This document shows positions 37,246-46,073 of a stretch of 64,000 bases of DNA, in pieces. Position numbers and translations under genes: made by a program. The notes under the pieces are model-generated. The model was given only the letters and a program-made list of their open reading frames with translations, ran no database searches and was not told where the DNA came from. Position 1 is the stretch's first letter. Every line of letters starts with the position of its first letter. This DNA is from Solirubrobacter deserti (GTDB taxonomy: Bacteria > Actinomycetota > Thermoleophilia > Solirubrobacterales > Solirubrobacteraceae), in contig NZ_QPKJ02000001.1 in assembly GCF_003344625.1 (NCBI RefSeq), positions 1,426,001 through 1,490,000 of the forward strand. Reading direction: 5' to 3'.

Positions 37246-39954
37246 GTGCTACAGGGTCGCCGTCGCGAATGCGAGGCGCTGGACGGGCTGCTGGAACGCA
37301 TCCGGCGCGGCGAGAGCTCTTCGCTCGTGCTGCGTGGCGAGTCCGGCGTCGGCAAGTCGGCGCTGCTGAGCTATCTCGCCGGGCGGGCGTCCGGGTTCCG
37401 CGTCGCGCGCGCGACCGGCGTGCAGTCCGAGATGGAGCTCGCGTTCGCGGGCGTCCATCACCTGTGCGCCCCGCTGCTCGACGGCCTGGAAGCGCTGCCC
37501 GGCCCGCAGCGGGAGGCCCTGTCCGTGGCGTTCGGCCTGCGCTCGGGCGAGCCGCCGGACCGCTTCCTGGTGGCGCTGGCGGTGCTGAACCTGCTCGCCG
37601 AGACGGCCGAGGCGCGCCCGCTGGTGTGTGTGGTCGACGACGCGCAGTGGCTGGACCAGACCTCCGCCCTCGTCCTGGCGTTCGTGGCCCGGCGCCTGCT
37701 CGCCGAGCGGGTCGCGATCGTGTTCGCCGTGCGCGAGCCGGTCGAAGCGGACGTGCTCGCCGGGGTGCCGGCGTTGCGCATCGACGGACTGGCGGCCGAC
37801 GACGCCCGTGCCCTGCTGGCGACCGCGGTCCCCGGGCGGCTCGACGAACGCGTCCGCGACCGCATCGTCGCCGAGACGCGCGGCAACCCGCTCGCGCTGC
37901 TGGAGCTGCCCGCCGGCCTCACGCCGGCCGAGCTCGCGGGCGGCTTCGCGCTGCCCGACGCGCGCCCGCTGGCGAACCGGATCGAGCGCAGCTTCCTGCA
38001 GCGCACGCAGGCGCTCCCGCACGACACGCAGCGCCTGCTGCTGCTCGCCGCCGCCGAGCCGGTCGGCGACCTCGACCTGCTGTGGCGCGCCGCCGAGCGC
38101 CTGGGCGTCGGCGCTGACGCGGGCCGTCCCGCCGAAGCCGCCGGGCTGATCGAGCTCGGCCTGACGGCGCGCTTCAAGCATCCACTCGTGCGCTCCGCCG
38201 TCTACCGCGGGGCGGCCGTGTCCGACCGGCGCGCGGCGCACGCCGCGCTGGCCGAGGCGACCAACCCGGGTGCCGACCCCGATCGGCGCGCGTGGCACCG
38301 CGCACACGCCAGCGCCCGGCCCGATGAGGCGATCGCGGCCGAGCTGCTGCGCTCCGCCGACCGCGCGGCCGGGCGCGGCGGCCTGGCGGCGAAGGCCGCG
38401 TTCCTGGAGTGGGCGACCAAGCTCACGCCCGACCCCGGGCTGCGCGCCGAACGGGCCCTGGAGGCCGCGCAGGCCAAGCTGCTGGTGGCCGACCACGCCG
38501 CGTGCGCGGACCTGCTCGCCGCCGCGCGAACCGGGCCGCTGGACGAGCTTCGGCGCGCGCGGCTCGATCGCCTGCGCGGGCGGTTGACGCTCGTCGCGCA
38601 GCGGGGCGGCGACGCCGCGCCCCGCCTGCTCGACGCCGCACGGCGGCTCGCGCCGTTGGACGGGGACGCGGCGCGCGAGACCTACCTGGAGGCGATCAGC
38701 GCCGCCGTGTTCGCGGGCCGGCTGGCCGAGGGCCCGGGCGTCGAGGACGTGGCGCGGGAGGCGCGCACGGCGCCGCCGGGAACGCAACCGCGTGACGCGC
38801 TCCTCGCCGCGGTGGCCGTGCGCTTCGCCGACGGCTACGCGAGCGCGATCCCCGCCCTTCCCGATGCGCTCCGCGGACTCGACGACGGGCGCTGGCTGTG
38901 GCTCGCGTGCCGGCTCGCGCAGGACCTGTGGGACGACGAGCTCTGGCACGCGCTGGCCACGCGCGGCGTGCGCGAGGCCCGCGAGAGCGGCGCGCTGAGC
39001 ACGCTGCCGATCGTCGCCACGCATCGCGCCGCGCTGCACGTCCACGCCGGCGCGTTCGACGCCGCCGCCGTCCTGCTCGACGAGATCGAGGCGGTCACGC
39101 TCGCGACGGGCGTGGCCCCGGTCCGGTACGGCGCGCTGGTGCTGGCCGCGTGGCAGGGCGACCTCGACCACACGCACGCGCTGCTCGAGCGCAACGTCCA
39201 GAACGCGGTGGCGCGCGGCGAGGGCTCGGGACTGGGCGTGTTCCACTGGGCCACCGCGCTGCTCCACAACGCCGCCGGCCGCTACGAGGACGCGCTCGCC
39301 GCCGCTCAGCGGGCGTGCGAGCACGAGGACATGATCTCGTACGGGTGGGCGCTCGTGGAGCTGGTCGAGGCCGGGGTGCGCGTCGGACAGCGCGACGTGG
39401 CGGCCGCCGCGTTCGCGCGGCTGCGGGAACGGACCCAGGCGAGCGGGACCGAGTGGGCGCTCGGGGCGGAGGCGAGCGCGCACGCGCTGCTCGCCGACGC
39501 CCCTGAGCCGCTGCACCAGGAGGCGATCGAGCGGCTGGGCCGCAGCCGCGGCGCCGTCCACCTCGCCCGCGCGCAGCTGCTCTACGGCGAATGGCTCCGA
39601 CGCGAGCAGCGGCGCACGGACGCCCGCACGGTCCTGCGCGGGGCGCACGAGCGCTTCACCCGCATCGGCGCGCGGGCGTTCGCCGAGCGGGCGTGGCGCG
39701 AGCTGCGAGCCACGGGCGAGAGCACGCCGCGGCTCACCGACGCCACGCGCGACGCGCTCACGCCGCAGGAGGCGCAGATCGCGCGCTTCGCCCGCGACGG
39801 GCACACCAATCCGGAGATCGCCGAGCGGCTGTTCATCAGCCCGCGCACGGTCGAGTACCACCTGCACAAGGTCTTCCGCAAGCTCGGCGTCAGCACTCGG
39901 CGCGAGCTTCGGACCGCGCTCCCGGACGCACCGTCGCCGCTGGGCTGCTCGTAG
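37246..39954 (+). CDS. Large ATP-binding LuxR-family regulator (paralogue 2)
   Basis: 902 residues with the same layout as paralogue 1: Walker A GESGVGKS near residues 31-38, Walker B LVCVVDDAQWLDQ, helical middle, and LuxR helix-turn-helix near the C-terminus (LTPQEAQIARFARDGHTNPEIA). The GTG at 37246 is used as start; a GATAAG box lies 10 bp upstream. The two regulators are alike over their whole length, so they came from a duplication with intervening genes or insertion of them later. Its last 65 bp overlap the end of the convergent MFS gene. Confidence 0.92.
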   Translation: MLQGRRRECEALDGLLERIRRGESSSLVLRGESGVGKSALLSYLAGRASGFRVARATGVQSEMELAFAGVHHLCAPLLDGLEALPGPQREALSVAFGLRSGEPPDRFLVALAVLNLLAETAEARPLVCVVDDAQWLDQTSALVLAFVARRLLAERVAIVFAVREPVEADVLAGVPALRIDGLAADDARALLATAVPGRLDERVRDRIVAETRGNPLALLELPAGLTPAELAGGFALPDARPLANRIERSFLQRTQALPHDTQRLLLLAAAEPVGDLDLLWRAAERLGVGADAGRPAEAAGLIELGLTARFKHPLVRSAVYRGAAVSDRRAAHAALAEATNPGADPDRRAWHRAHASARPDEAIAAELLRSADRAAGRGGLAAKAAFLEWATKLTPDPGLRAERALEAAQAKLLVADHAACADLLAAARTGPLDELRRARLDRLRGRLTLVAQRGGDAAPRLLDAARRLAPLDGDAARETYLEAISAAVFAGRLAEGPGVEDVAREARTAPPGTQPRDALLAAVAVRFADGYASAIPALPDALRGLDDGRWLWLACRLAQDLWDDELWHALATRGVREARESGALSTLPIVATHRAALHVHAGAFDAAAVLLDEIEAVTLATGVAPVRYGALVLAAWQGDLDHTHALLERNVQNAVARGEGSGLGVFHWATALLHNAAGRYEDALAAAQRACEHEDMISYGWALVELVEAGVRVGQRDVAAAAFARLRERTQASGTEWALGAEASAHALLADAPEPLHQEAIERLGRSRGAVHLARAQLLYGEWLRREQRRTDARTVLRGAHERFTRIGARAFAERAWRELRATGESTPRLTDATRDALTPQEAQIARFARDGHTNPEIAERLFISPRTVEYHLHKVFRKLGVSTRRELRTALPDAPSPLGCS

Positions 39955-41299
39955 GGTCGCGGATCCCCCACAGGCCGGTGAGGCCGCCCAGGAGCAGCAG
40001 CGCCCCGGCGGCGACCAGGGCCGTCCGCAGCCCGGTGAGGTCGAGCGTGCCGCCGACGATCGTCCCGACCGCGGCTGTGGCGAGCAGCCCCGCGACGCGC
40101 GCGACGGCGTTGTTGACGCCCGACGCGATCCCCGCGTTGTGCTCGTCGGCGTCAGCCAGGACCGCGGTCGTGAGCGGTGTCACGAGCGTGGCCAGGCCGA
40201 ACGCGAACAGCGTCATCCCGGGGAGCACGTCGACGACCAGGTCGGGCGAGCGGTCGACCGCCGCCAGCAGGTAGGCCACGCCGGCGGCGGCGATGACCGG
40301 CCCGGCGGCCATGAAGCGCCGGGGGCCGAAGCGGTCGGCGAGCACGCCGAAGCGCTGCGAGAACAGCAGCATCACGAGCGTCGTGGGAATGGTCGCGGCG
40401 CCCGCTTTGAGCGCGCTGTAGCCCGCCACCTGCTGCAGGAACACGACGAGCACGAAGAACAGCAACCCGAGCGCGCCGTAGACGCAGAACGTCTCGAGGT
40501 TGCCCCAGGCGAAGTTCGGGCGCCGGAATAGGCCGAGCGGGAGCATCGGGTCACGCGCGCCCCGGCGCTCCCAGGCCACGAACAGCGCGAGCAGCACCGC
40601 TCCGGCCACGAGCGGGCCGGTGACCAGCGCGTCGGCCCAGCCGTGGCCCGGCTGGCGGACGAGCCCGAACGACACGCCGGCCAGGCCGAACGCGCACAGG
40701 CCGGCTCCGAGCCAGTCGGGACGGCGGCCCGCTCCACCCGGCGCCCGGGCCGGCATCCGGGTCGCGAGCACGAGCGTGAGGGCGACGAACGGCAGGACGA
40801 TGCCGAAGATCCAGCGCCAGCTGAGGCTGTCGACGAGCCAGCCACCGGCCAACGGGCCCACGACCGCGGCGATCCCGCTGAACGCCGTCCACGTGCCGAT
40901 CGCCCGGCCGCGCTCCTCGGGGGCAAACGCAGCGACGATCACCGCCAGCGACGCCGGTGTCAGCAGCGCCGCGAACACGCCCTGCAGCCCGCGCGCGGCG
41001 ATCAGCGTCGCGGCGGTGGGTGCCGCCGCGCAGGCCGCGGACGCGATGCCGAAGCCGGCCGTGCCCGACACGAAGACGCGCCGCTCGCCGAACACGTCGC
41101 CGAGCGAGCCGCCGATCAGGATCAGCGATCCGAGCGCGAGCAGGTAGGCGTTGACGATCCACTGCTGGCTCTCGAGCCCGCCGCCGAGGTCGGCGCCGAT
41201 CGCCGGCAGCGCCACGCCGACCACGGTCGAGTCGAGCAGTGCGACGAACGAGCCGAGCGTCGCGGCCGTGAGCGTGAGCCGCTGATCGCGGGTGCTCAT
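39890..41299 (-). CDS. MFS drug exporter (DHA2 type)
   Basis: 469 residues, 12 to 14 membrane helices. Family signatures include LDSTVVGVALPAIGADLG in helix 1, GSLGDVFGERRVF in the first cytoplasmic loop and LVTPLTTAVLADADEHNAG in the second half, as in EmrB/QacA-type proton-driven exporters. ATG 41299. The C-terminal tail (PTSSPAATVRPGARSEARAEC) is read through the end of the convergent LuxR gene, so it is dictated by that gene's sequence and probably has no function. Confidence 0.93.
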   Translation of the reverse strand: MSTRDQRLTLTAATLGSFVALLDSTVVGVALPAIGADLGGGLESQQWIVNAYLLALGSLILIGGSLGDVFGERRVFVSGTAGFGIASAACAAAPTAATLIAARGLQGVFAALLTPASLAVIVAAFAPEERGRAIGTWTAFSGIAAVVGPLAGGWLVDSLSWRWIFGIVLPFVALTLVLATRMPARAPGGAGRRPDWLGAGLCAFGLAGVSFGLVRQPGHGWADALVTGPLVAGAVLLALFVAWERRGARDPMLPLGLFRRPNFAWGNLETFCVYGALGLLFFVLVVFLQQVAGYSALKAGAATIPTTLVMLLFSQRFGVLADRFGPRRFMAAGPVIAAAGVAYLLAAVDRSPDLVVDVLPGMTLFAFGLATLVTPLTTAVLADADEHNAGIASGVNNAVARVAGLLATAAVGTIVGGTLDLTGLRTALVAAGALLLLGGLTGLWGIRDPTSSPAATVRPGARSEARAEC

Positions 41300-41359
41300 C
41301 GGCCGGCCGCCGCCGCGGCGTGCTCGTGTGTGGGTTCCATCCGGCGTGTCCCTTCGGTT

Positions 41360-41377
41360 GCGATGCGGTTTCATCGC
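41360..41377. promoter_or_regulatory. Inverted repeat between the MFS and DoxX genes
   Basis: GCGATG-6 nt-CATCGC within the 193-bp divergent region. It is a candidate operator for the exporter or the DoxX gene. The rest of this region shows no further feature that I can support. Confidence 0.35.
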
Positions 41378-41492
41378 TGATGACCACACGGCGGCGCCGA
41401 TCCGTGACGGGGCGCCGGAGCCCAGTGACTGGTGTGCGGACCGGGGACTCTCCCGGACGCCACGCACACGCCCGCGGCGGAGAGTTCGGCAC

Positions 41493-42188
41493 ATGACCGA
41501 TCCCACCGCCACCCGCCCGGTCGCGATGCAGCGCGGGCGCCACGCCAACCGGATGCGCTTCGCCCGCCTGCGCGCGGCCTGGTCGTCCCGTCCTGAGGAC
41601 CGCGCCGCGGCCGGGCTCCTGCTCCTGCGCATCGCCGTCGGCGCCACGTTCCTGGCGCACGGCCTGGACAAGCTCGCCGACCTGGACGGCACGGAGCGGT
41701 TCTTCGACTCGCTCGGCATCCCTTGGCCGGCGGCCATGGCCCCGCTGGTCGGGGTGACGGAGACCGTCGGCGGTCTGCTGCTGATCGCCGGCGCCGCCGT
41801 GCCGTGGATCGCCCTCGCGCTCGCCGGGGACATGGCGGTGGCCTTCTTGACCGCGCACCTCGGCCACGGCTTCTTCGCCACCGAGGGCGGCGGCGAACTC
41901 GTGCTCCTGCTCGGCGCGGCGTGCCTGGCGCTCGCGCTCAGCGTCCGCGGAGCTCGCCGCCGCGAGCAGCTCCGCGGGCGTGAGCGGGCCCCCGATCGTC
42001 ACCACCAGCTCGTCCGCGGCCTGTCGCCGCGCGGGTCACACGACCACGCTGGCGTCACGCCGCCCAGCGTCCCCGCGGTGAGCCGGACGCGTTCAGGTTC
42101 GACGCGGTGCCACTCGCGGATCGAGCCCTCCCACGCGCCGTGGGCGCCCGCCCGGTGCTCCCACGCTGCTCGCCCCACGCCTACTTAA
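41493..42188 (+). CDS. DoxX-family membrane protein with odd C-terminal tail
   Basis: 231 residues. Four membrane helices at about 43-155 with the DoxX pattern (LLLLRIAVGATFLAHGLDKL, GVTETVGGLLLIAGA, FLTAHLGHGFF). DoxX proteins are linked to redox balance and detoxification. After about residue 155 the sequence is basic and has no family character, and it runs to a stop codon inside a REP palindrome, so the last 75 residues may be out-of-frame readout added when the repeat was inserted. ATG 41493. Confidence 0.8.
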   Translation: MTDPTATRPVAMQRGRHANRMRFARLRAAWSSRPEDRAAAGLLLLRIAVGATFLAHGLDKLADLDGTERFFDSLGIPWPAAMAPLVGVTETVGGLLLIAGAAVPWIALALAGDMAVAFLTAHLGHGFFATEGGGELVLLLGAACLALALSVRGARRREQLRGRERAPDRHHQLVRGLSPRGSHDHAGVTPPSVPAVSRTRSGSTRCHSRIEPSHAPWAPARCSHAARPTPT

Positions 42189-42213
42189 AGGGGGACTGTC
42201 CCTCTTTAAGTAG
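42181..42213 (+). repeat. REP palindrome c, left of the RAYT gene
   Basis: 33-bp near-perfect palindrome with arms CTACTTAAAG/CTTTAAGTAG and core GGGACTGTCCC. The central T of GACTGTC marks its orientation (plus). It supplies the TAA stop of the DoxX reading frame. Confidence 0.88.
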
Positions 42214-42253
42214 CAAGGGGGCGAGTCGGACGCCGACGCGGCCTATCGAGACC

Positions 42254-42838
42254 ATGCCTCGTGTTGCCCGCTCGGAGTTCGAGCCCGGTCTGTACCACGT
42301 GTATGCCCGCGGGAATCGGAAGCAGCCGATCTTCGGCGACGACCGCGATCGCCGCCGCTACATCGCGATGCTCGCGCTCGCCGTCGGTAGGACCGGCTGG
42401 CGACTGCTCGCGTACTGCCTGATGAACAATCACGTGCACCTGGTCATCGAGACGCGGCAAGCGAACCTTGGAACCGGGATGCACCGGCTTCACGGCTCCT
42501 ACGCGCAGTACTTCAATCAGCGCCACGATCTGTCGGGACACTTGTTCCAGGGTCGCTACGACGCTGTGCCGATCGAGAATGACGCGCAGTTGTGGGTCGC
42601 GGCGGCGTACGTCGCACGGAATCCCGTGACGGCCGGCCTCTGCAAGCAAGCCGCGGACTGGCCATGGAGCAGCCACGCGGATGTCCTTTATGACTGCGCA
42701 CCCGAGTGGCTCGACGTCGACCGGCTGCTCGCCTACTTCGGCACGGACGGTGGTCAGGCGCGACATCGATACAGAGCGCTGGTGGCGCTGCCCCCGGCCG
42801 CCCGCACTCCATCGCGGCGTCGCATTGCCACCACATGA
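42254..42838 (+). mobile_element. REP-associated tyrosine transposase (RAYT, Y1/IS200-like)
   Basis: 194 residues. HUH motif in YCLMNNHVHLVIE, a run of aromatic residues (SYAQYFNQRH), the family block GHLFQGRYDAVPIEND and AAAYVARNPVTAGLC. These are the hallmarks of TnpA-REP enzymes, which cut single-stranded REP hairpins. One of the Tyr residues in the helix after the HUH motif (about 94-98) is the likely nucleophile. The gene lies between two REP palindromes of opposite orientation, the usual arrangement for this domesticated transposase, which spreads REPs but rarely itself. ATG 42254. It has lower GC than its neighbours. Confidence 0.92.
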
Positions 42839-42869
42839 AATCTAAAGAGGGACAGTCCCTCTTTAGATT
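42839..42869 (-). repeat. REP palindrome d, right of the RAYT gene
   Basis: 31-bp perfect palindrome around a single central base: 15-base arms starting AATCTAAAG and ending CTTTAGATT, core GGGACAGTCCC. The central A makes its orientation opposite to copy c, so the RAYT gene is bounded by inverted REPs. It begins right after the transposase stop codon. Confidence 0.9.
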
Positions 42870-42943
42870 CGTCAACACCGCTTGAGGGTTGATGGCACGA
42901 AAACTTCGGGGTGGGGTCCCGATTGTGCGTGTGCCGTGGGCGC

Positions 42944-42963
42944 GGGAGGATCGCCTTCCTCCC
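42944..42963 (+). promoter_or_regulatory. Leader hairpin before the five-gene operon
   Basis: Seven-base perfect arms GGGAGGA and TCCTCCC with a six-base loop, 11 bp before the ATG at 42975. The left arm is the only Shine-Dalgarno-like sequence in the leader, and it would be paired in the hairpin. This could be translational control of the first gene or chance in GC-rich DNA. Confidence 0.4.
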
Positions 42964-42974
42964 CGCTCCCGCTC

Positions 42975-45900
42975 ATGACTGCACTTTCAACCTCCCTGAG
43001 GCAGGAACTCACGCGCCTGCTCGAGCCGCTCGTGGCCGCGTCCGGATCGCCGGACCGCTGGGCGCAGCTGCTCTCGCTCGTGGGCCGGCCCGAGGCCGCG
43101 CGCACGCCCGCGGTCACGGCCGCGCTCGACCAGCTGAGCACGCTGGCGGACCTCGACGGCCTCGACCTCGAGTCGTGGGACGGCCTCGAAGCGATCCTGG
43201 CCCGCAGCGGCCAGGCGCTCGGCGCGGTCCGGCAGCTCGACGCGGTCACGGGCGCGCCCGCGCAGCTCGGCTCCGACCTGGCCGAGCAGCTCACGGCCAT
43301 CTACCTGCGTCGATACCGCGCGCGGCTGTTTCAGGCCGCGGCGCTGCTGACGCTGATCGAGCCGGCCGAGCCGCGTCAGGCCGGCACGGCCTGGCTCGGC
43401 GACGACCTCCATCCCGAGCGGCTCGGACCGCTGCTGGCCGACCCGTGGGGCACGCTCGAGGCTGCGTACCTGCCGAACGGGCTCGCGACCGCCGCGGACG
43501 CGTTCGCGGCGGGCGAGAAGCTGTTCCCGGTGCTGGAGGCCGCGCTCGGCGCCCTCGGGCTGCCGGTCACGCGCGAGCTCACCACGCTGCTGCCCGCGGT
43601 GGCGGACGGCGAGCTTGGAGGCAGCCACGTCGAACGCGACTTCGTCGCCCCCGAGGACGCGCCGCCGTCGCCGGCCGCCGACCTTGCGCCGTACTTCAAG
43701 ACGACGCAGGCGCGGCTGGAGGCGCGGCTGTTCGACGCGGCGACGCTGTCGATCACCACGTCCTCGCCCGAGCATCCCGGCGGGCTGCCCGGGTTGATCG
43801 TCGAGCTGGCCGGCGCGCTCAACCGCACGCGCACCGCCGGGCCGTGGACGTTCGCGCTCTCCAGCCAGGGCACGCTGCCCAAGCTCGCCGTGACGCCGAG
43901 CGGCCTGAAGGTCGTCGGCGCCGCCGGACCCGCCGCGAGCGCGAAGCTGCAGGCCAGCCGCGCCGGCACGCTGCGCCTCGGCTCCTCCGACGGCACGCGC
44001 GTCGAGCTCGAGCACCTGCAGGCGGCACTGGAGCTGACGTCGGCGCCCAACGCGGCGCTGTCGGTCAAGGCCGGCAAGGGCCGGCTCGTGATCGCGCCCG
44101 GCGACGGCGACGGGTTCCTCCAGCACGTGCTGCCCGAGGACGGGCTCACGGTCGAGTTCGATGCGGGCGTGTCGCTCTCCAGCGCGCGCGGCTTCGAGCT
44201 CAGCGGCGGCGTCGGGCTCGACGCCACGCTGCCGGGCAACGTCAAGGTCTCGCCACAGGGCGTGACGGCCGGGCTGGGCGTGCAGCTCGGTCCGGTGGCG
44301 GTCGACATCGACGGCGTCGGCGTGCGCACGGACTTCTCCCCCACGCCCGGGAACCTCGGTGTCGCGAACGTCGACATCGGCTTCAAGGGCCCGGACCGGC
44401 TCGGGCTCTCGATCGACGCCGGCCCCGTGACCGGCGGCGGCTATCTCGCGCACGACGCCGCCACGGGCGAGTACGCGGGCGAGGTCCACCTCACGTTCGA
44501 GAAGATCGGCGCGCGTGCTGTCGGTTTGATCACGACCGAGCCCGGCTTCTCCCTGCTCGTGCTCGTCTCCGCCGACTTCCCGCCGATCCAGCTCGGGCTC
44601 GGGTTCCGGCTCGTCGGCGCGGGCGGCCTGCTGGGCATCAACCGCACCGTCGCCGTCGAGAAGCTGCGCGCCGGGCTCAAGACGGGCGCGCTGGGAGCGG
44701 CGCTGAGTCCGCCCAAGGCCGGCGAGCCCGCGGGCCAGAAGGTCGCCGCGCTCGCGCAGCTGTTCCCGCCCGCGGCCGGCCGGCACGTGTTCGCGCCGAC
44801 CGCACGGATCGTCTGGGGCGCGCCGACGCTGATCACGATCGACCTGGCGCTCGCGCTGGAGCTGCCGTCGCCGGTCCGGCTGGTCGCGCTCGGCCGCCTG
44901 AAGGCCGTGCTGCCGAACCCGGAGAACCCGATCGTCAAGCTGCAGGTCGACGCGCTCGGCGTGATCGACTTCGACCGCCGCGAAGCGGCCGTGGACGCGA
45001 CGCTGAGCGACTCCAAGCTCGCCCAGTTCGCGCTCACGGGCGACATGGCGCTGCGGATGGGCTGGGGCGAGAAGTCCTCGTTCCTGCTCGCGATCGGCGG
45101 TTTCCACCCGCGCTTCGCGGCGCCCGCGGGTTTCCCGGCGCTCGAGCGCGTCGCGGTCGCGCTGGCCAAGGGCGACAATCCCAAGCTGCGGCTGGAGGCC
45201 TACCTCGCGCTGACCTCCAACACGGTGCAGTTCGGCGCGCGCGTGGACCTGTCCGCCAAGGCCGGAAGCTTCAGCCTCACCGGCTTCCTCTCCTTCGACG
45301 CGCTGCTGACGCTGGCGCCGCTCGGCTTCATGGTCGACATCGCGGCCAAGCTCGCCGTCAAGGCCGGCGGCAAGACGCTGCTGTCGGTCTCGCTGGAGCT
45401 GTCACTGAGCGGCCCGCGGCCGTGGCGGGCCCGGGGCCGCGCGTCCTTCTCGATCCTGTTCTTCGACGTCTCGTTCGCGTTCGACGTCACGATCGGCGAG
45501 GCCGCGCAGCCCGCGCTGCCGGCGCCGGTGGACGTCGCGCCGCTCGTGCACGACGCGCTCAAGGACCCGCGCGCGTGGGAGGCGCAGCTGCCCGGCCCGG
45601 CGGTGGCGAGCTTCCGCGCGCTGGAGCCGGGCGCGGCGGTGCTCGCCCACCCGCTCGCGACGCTCAACGTCCGCCAGCGCGTCGCGCCGCTGGAGCGCAC
45701 GCTCGACCGCTTCGGCACCGCCGTGCCGAGCGGCGCGCGCAAGTTCCGCATCACGACCGCGACCGTCGGCGGCGTCCGGACGACGCTCAAGCCGCTGACC
45801 GACCGCTTCGCGCCCGCGCAGTTCACGGCGCTCAGCGACGACAAGAAGCTGTCGGCGCCGTCGTTCGAGGAGATGACCTCGGGCGCCGCGCTCGGCGCGG

Positions 45901-46073
45901 ACGGCTTCGTGACCGGCAACCACGTCACGGTCGGGCTCGTCTATGAGCAGCAGGTCGTGGCGGCCGCGGGCGTGACCGCGCCCGCGGCGCAGAAGCTTCC
46001 GCTGCCCGGCGACGTGTTCCTGAACCTCACCAAGACCGCGCCGGAGCCCACCCCGGCGTTCGCCCTGCGATGA
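42975..46073 (+). CDS. DUF6603-like giant beta-rich protein
   Basis: 1032 residues, no signal or membrane helix. The N-terminal 250 residues are helical. From about 260 to 830 there are long runs of alternating beta strands of the type seen in DUF6603 proteins, such as [45 protein letters not shown] and [22 protein letters not shown]. The repeating amphipathic strands suggest a large beta-sheet or lipid-binding shell. First gene of a coupled operon; its ATGA overlaps the next gene. The function is unknown in any organism that I know of. ATG 42975 is chosen over a TTG at 42882. Confidence 0.82.
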   Translation: MTALSTSLRQELTRLLEPLVAASGSPDRWAQLLSLVGRPEAARTPAVTAALDQLSTLADLDGLDLESWDGLEAILARSGQALGAVRQLDAVTGAPAQLGSDLAEQLTAIYLRRYRARLFQAAALLTLIEPAEPRQAGTAWLGDDLHPERLGPLLADPWGTLEAAYLPNGLATAADAFAAGEKLFPVLEAALGALGLPVTRELTTLLPAVADGELGGSHVERDFVAPEDAPPSPAADLAPYFKTTQARLEARLFDAATLSITTSSPEHPGGLPGLIVELAGALNRTRTAGPWTFALSSQGTLPKLAVTPSGLKVVGAAGPAASAKLQASRAGTLRLGSSDGTRVELEHLQAALELTSAPNAALSVKAGKGRLVIAPGDGDGFLQHVLPEDGLTVEFDAGVSLSSARGFELSGGVGLDATLPGNVKVSPQGVTAGLGVQLGPVAVDIDGVGVRTDFSPTPGNLGVANVDIGFKGPDRLGLSIDAGPVTGGGYLAHDAATGEYAGEVHLTFEKIGARAVGLITTEPGFSLLVLVSADFPPIQLGLGFRLVGAGGLLGINRTVAVEKLRAGLKTGALGAALSPPKAGEPAGQKVAALAQLFPPAAGRHVFAPTARIVWGAPTLITIDLALALELPSPVRLVALGRLKAVLPNPENPIVKLQVDALGVIDFDRREAAVDATLSDSKLAQFALTGDMALRMGWGEKSSFLLAIGGFHPRFAAPAGFPALERVAVALAKGDNPKLRLEAYLALTSNTVQFGARVDLSAKAGSFSLTGFLSFDALLTLAPLGFMVDIAAKLAVKAGGKTLLSVSLELSLSGPRPWRARGRASFSILFFDVSFAFDVTIGEAAQPALPAPVDVAPLVHDALKDPRAWEAQLPGPAVASFRALEPGAAVLAHPLATLNVRQRVAPLERTLDRFGTAVPSGARKFRITTATVGGVRTTLKPLTDRFAPAQFTALSDDKKLSAPSFEEMTSGAALGADGFVTGNHVTVGLVYEQQVVAAAGVTAPAAQKLPLPGDVFLNLTKTAPEPTPAFALR

